Assembly (NCBI GenBank): GCA_900472785.1
Contig: UCJH01000040.1
Span: forward strand, 62,001-126,000
Length of the DNA: 64,000 bases
DNA from: Hyphomicrobiales bacterium
GTDB lineage: Bacteria > Pseudomonadota > Alphaproteobacteria > Rhizobiales > Rhizobiaceae
Direction of reading: 5' to 3'
Shown: one piece after another, positions 63,285 through 64,000 of the stretch
Layout of the letters: the number at the start of each line of letters is the position of its first letter
How positions within the stretch are numbered: position 1 is the first letter of the stretch
Made by a program: the position numbers and the translations under genes
The notes under the pieces: model-generated
What the model was told of the DNA's origin: nothing
Databases searched by the model: none
Seen by the model: only the letters and a program-made list of their open reading frames with translations

Positions 63285-64000
63285 GTGACATCCCACATTC
63301 TTGTCATCGATGACGACCCGATTCAACGCCGCCTGCTGACCAATATGATCGAGCGGCTGGGCCATGTGGCGCATGTCGCGGACAATGGGCGCAGCGGCCT
63401 TGAGATTCTCGATCGCAAGGGCGGTCTGATCAACGTCATCCTGCTCGACCTGATGATGCCGGAAATGAATGGCCATGGTTTCCTCGAAGCCATCGGCGAG
63501 CGCGGCACGGATATCCCGGTCATCGTGCAGACGGGACAGGGCGGCATCGAGACCGTCGTGCTGGCCATGCAGGCCGGCGCGTTTGATTTCGTCGTCAAGC
63601 CGGTTTCGCCCGAGCGCCTGTCCGTCGCCATCGCCAATGCGCTGAAGATGGAGCATCGCGACGGCCGCACGCGCAGTACAAAGCGGCCACGCAGCGGTGC
63701 CATCGGCTTCGACGACATCGTTTCCGCCAGCCCGGCGATGATCCGCGTCCTTGATCTGGCGCGCCGCGCCGCGCAATCCAACATCCCCATCGTGCTCGAA
63801 GGCGAATCCGGGGTCGGCAAGGAAATGGTCGCCCGCGCCATCCAGTCAGCCAGCGAGCGCTCGCACAAGCCGTTCATCACGGTCAATTGCGGGGCCATTC
63901 CGCACAATCTTGTCGAAAGCATTCTCTTCGGCCATGAAAAGGGTGCCTTTACCGGCGCGACGGAGAAGCATTCGGGTAAATTTGCCGATGCCGATACCGG
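63285..64000 (+). CDS. NtrC-family response regulator, 3' end cut by window
   Basis: The frame opens at GTG 63285, with AGGAGG five bases upstream, and runs off the right edge (238 codons seen). A receiver (1-120) has VIDDDP and the acceptor Asp55 in VILLDLMMPEMNG. A sigma-54 AAA+ domain starts near 145 with Walker A GESGVGKE and the sigma-54 contact loop GAFTGA. The DNA-binding end lies outside. It activates RpoN-dependent promoters after phosphorylation. The kinase partner is not visible. Confidence 0.9.
   Translation, partial: MTSHILVIDDDPIQRRLLTNMIERLGHVAHVADNGRSGLEILDRKGGLINVILLDLMMPEMNGHGFLEAIGERGTDIPVIVQTGQGGIETVVLAMQAGAFDFVVKPVSPERLSVAIANALKMEHRDGRTRSTKRPRSGAIGFDDIVSASPAMIRVLDLARRAAQSNIPIVLEGESGVGKEMVARAIQSASERSHKPFITVNCGAIPHNLVESILFGHEKGAFTGATEKHSGKFADADT

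Noticed and set aside
63095..63307. N-terminal extension of pepF to 63307
   Set aside because: It would overlap the ribosome site and start of the divergent NtrC-type gene, and the added residues show no family similarity.

Overview
The window is chromosomal DNA from an alphaproteobacterium of the Rhizobiaceae (Rhizobium/Agrobacterium/Neorhizobium type). Clues are the pgm-distal glycogen operon (glgP-glgB-glgC-glgA-pgm), an Omp10-type lipoprotein, homospermidine synthase, CpdR, a candidate MmgR/alpha-r8 small RNA, a ROSE-type thermometer ahead of a small heat-shock gene, and high-GC codon use. The genus call is inference from gene content. Both window ends cut genes: a VOC/PhnB-like gene at the left and an NtrC-type regulator at the right.

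Layout. 1-9.4 kb: end of a VOC gene, then the leftward glycogen operon. 9.6-10.9 kb: a lone TadG-like vWA protein. 11.0-17.7 kb: a tight leftward operon of a transglutaminase-DUF2126 protein, a circularly permuted ATP-grasp/alpha-E protein and a second transglutaminase, a poorly understood peptide-ligase type system. 17.8-22.2 kb: small accessory genes (VOC, DUF1579-like, DUF899, GFA) with two MarR regulators, each next to clear palindromic operators. 22.2-24.1 kb: ilvD. 24.5-25.2 kb: a His/Tyr/Arg-rich secreted protein and a possible tiny membrane protein. 25.3-28.2 kb: a hybrid kinase with two kinase cores plus an Rcp1-like receiver. 28.3-28.9 kb: tRNA-Val and cpdR. 29.1-31.2 kb: N-formylglutamate amidohydrolase, a small RNA and hisN. 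31.2-35.2 kb: lysophospholipase-like hydrolase, ibpA with heat-shock controls, an SBF transporter and threonine aldolase. 35.8-43.4 kb: gltB and gltD separated by a vapBC module and followed by a mazEF-type module. 43.5-52.2 kb: DUF459 protein, lytic transglycosylase, galU, a parDE module, an outer-membrane barrel, NfeD/SPFH pair and hemH. 52.3-63.1 kb: UshA-like nucleotidase with LysM, DUF1330/XRE pair, omp10, hss, the pabB-pabC-yciI-HODM operon and pepF. 63.3 kb to the end: the NtrC-type regulator.

Functional threads. The glg genes make and break glycogen, and pgm with galU links them to UDP-glucose. GltBD makes glutamate from 2-oxoglutarate and glutamine. IlvD, HisN, PabBC and HemH are core biosynthesis. 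Three type II toxin-antitoxin modules lie within about 7.4 kb, one inside the gltB-gltD pair. The items I rate as most worth testing are the ATP-grasp/transglutaminase/DUF2126 operon, the gltB-vapBC-gltD arrangement, and the noncoding elements near 30.1 kb, 32.3 kb, 32.5 kb and 35.5 kb. I saw no CRISPR array, insertion sequence or rRNA.
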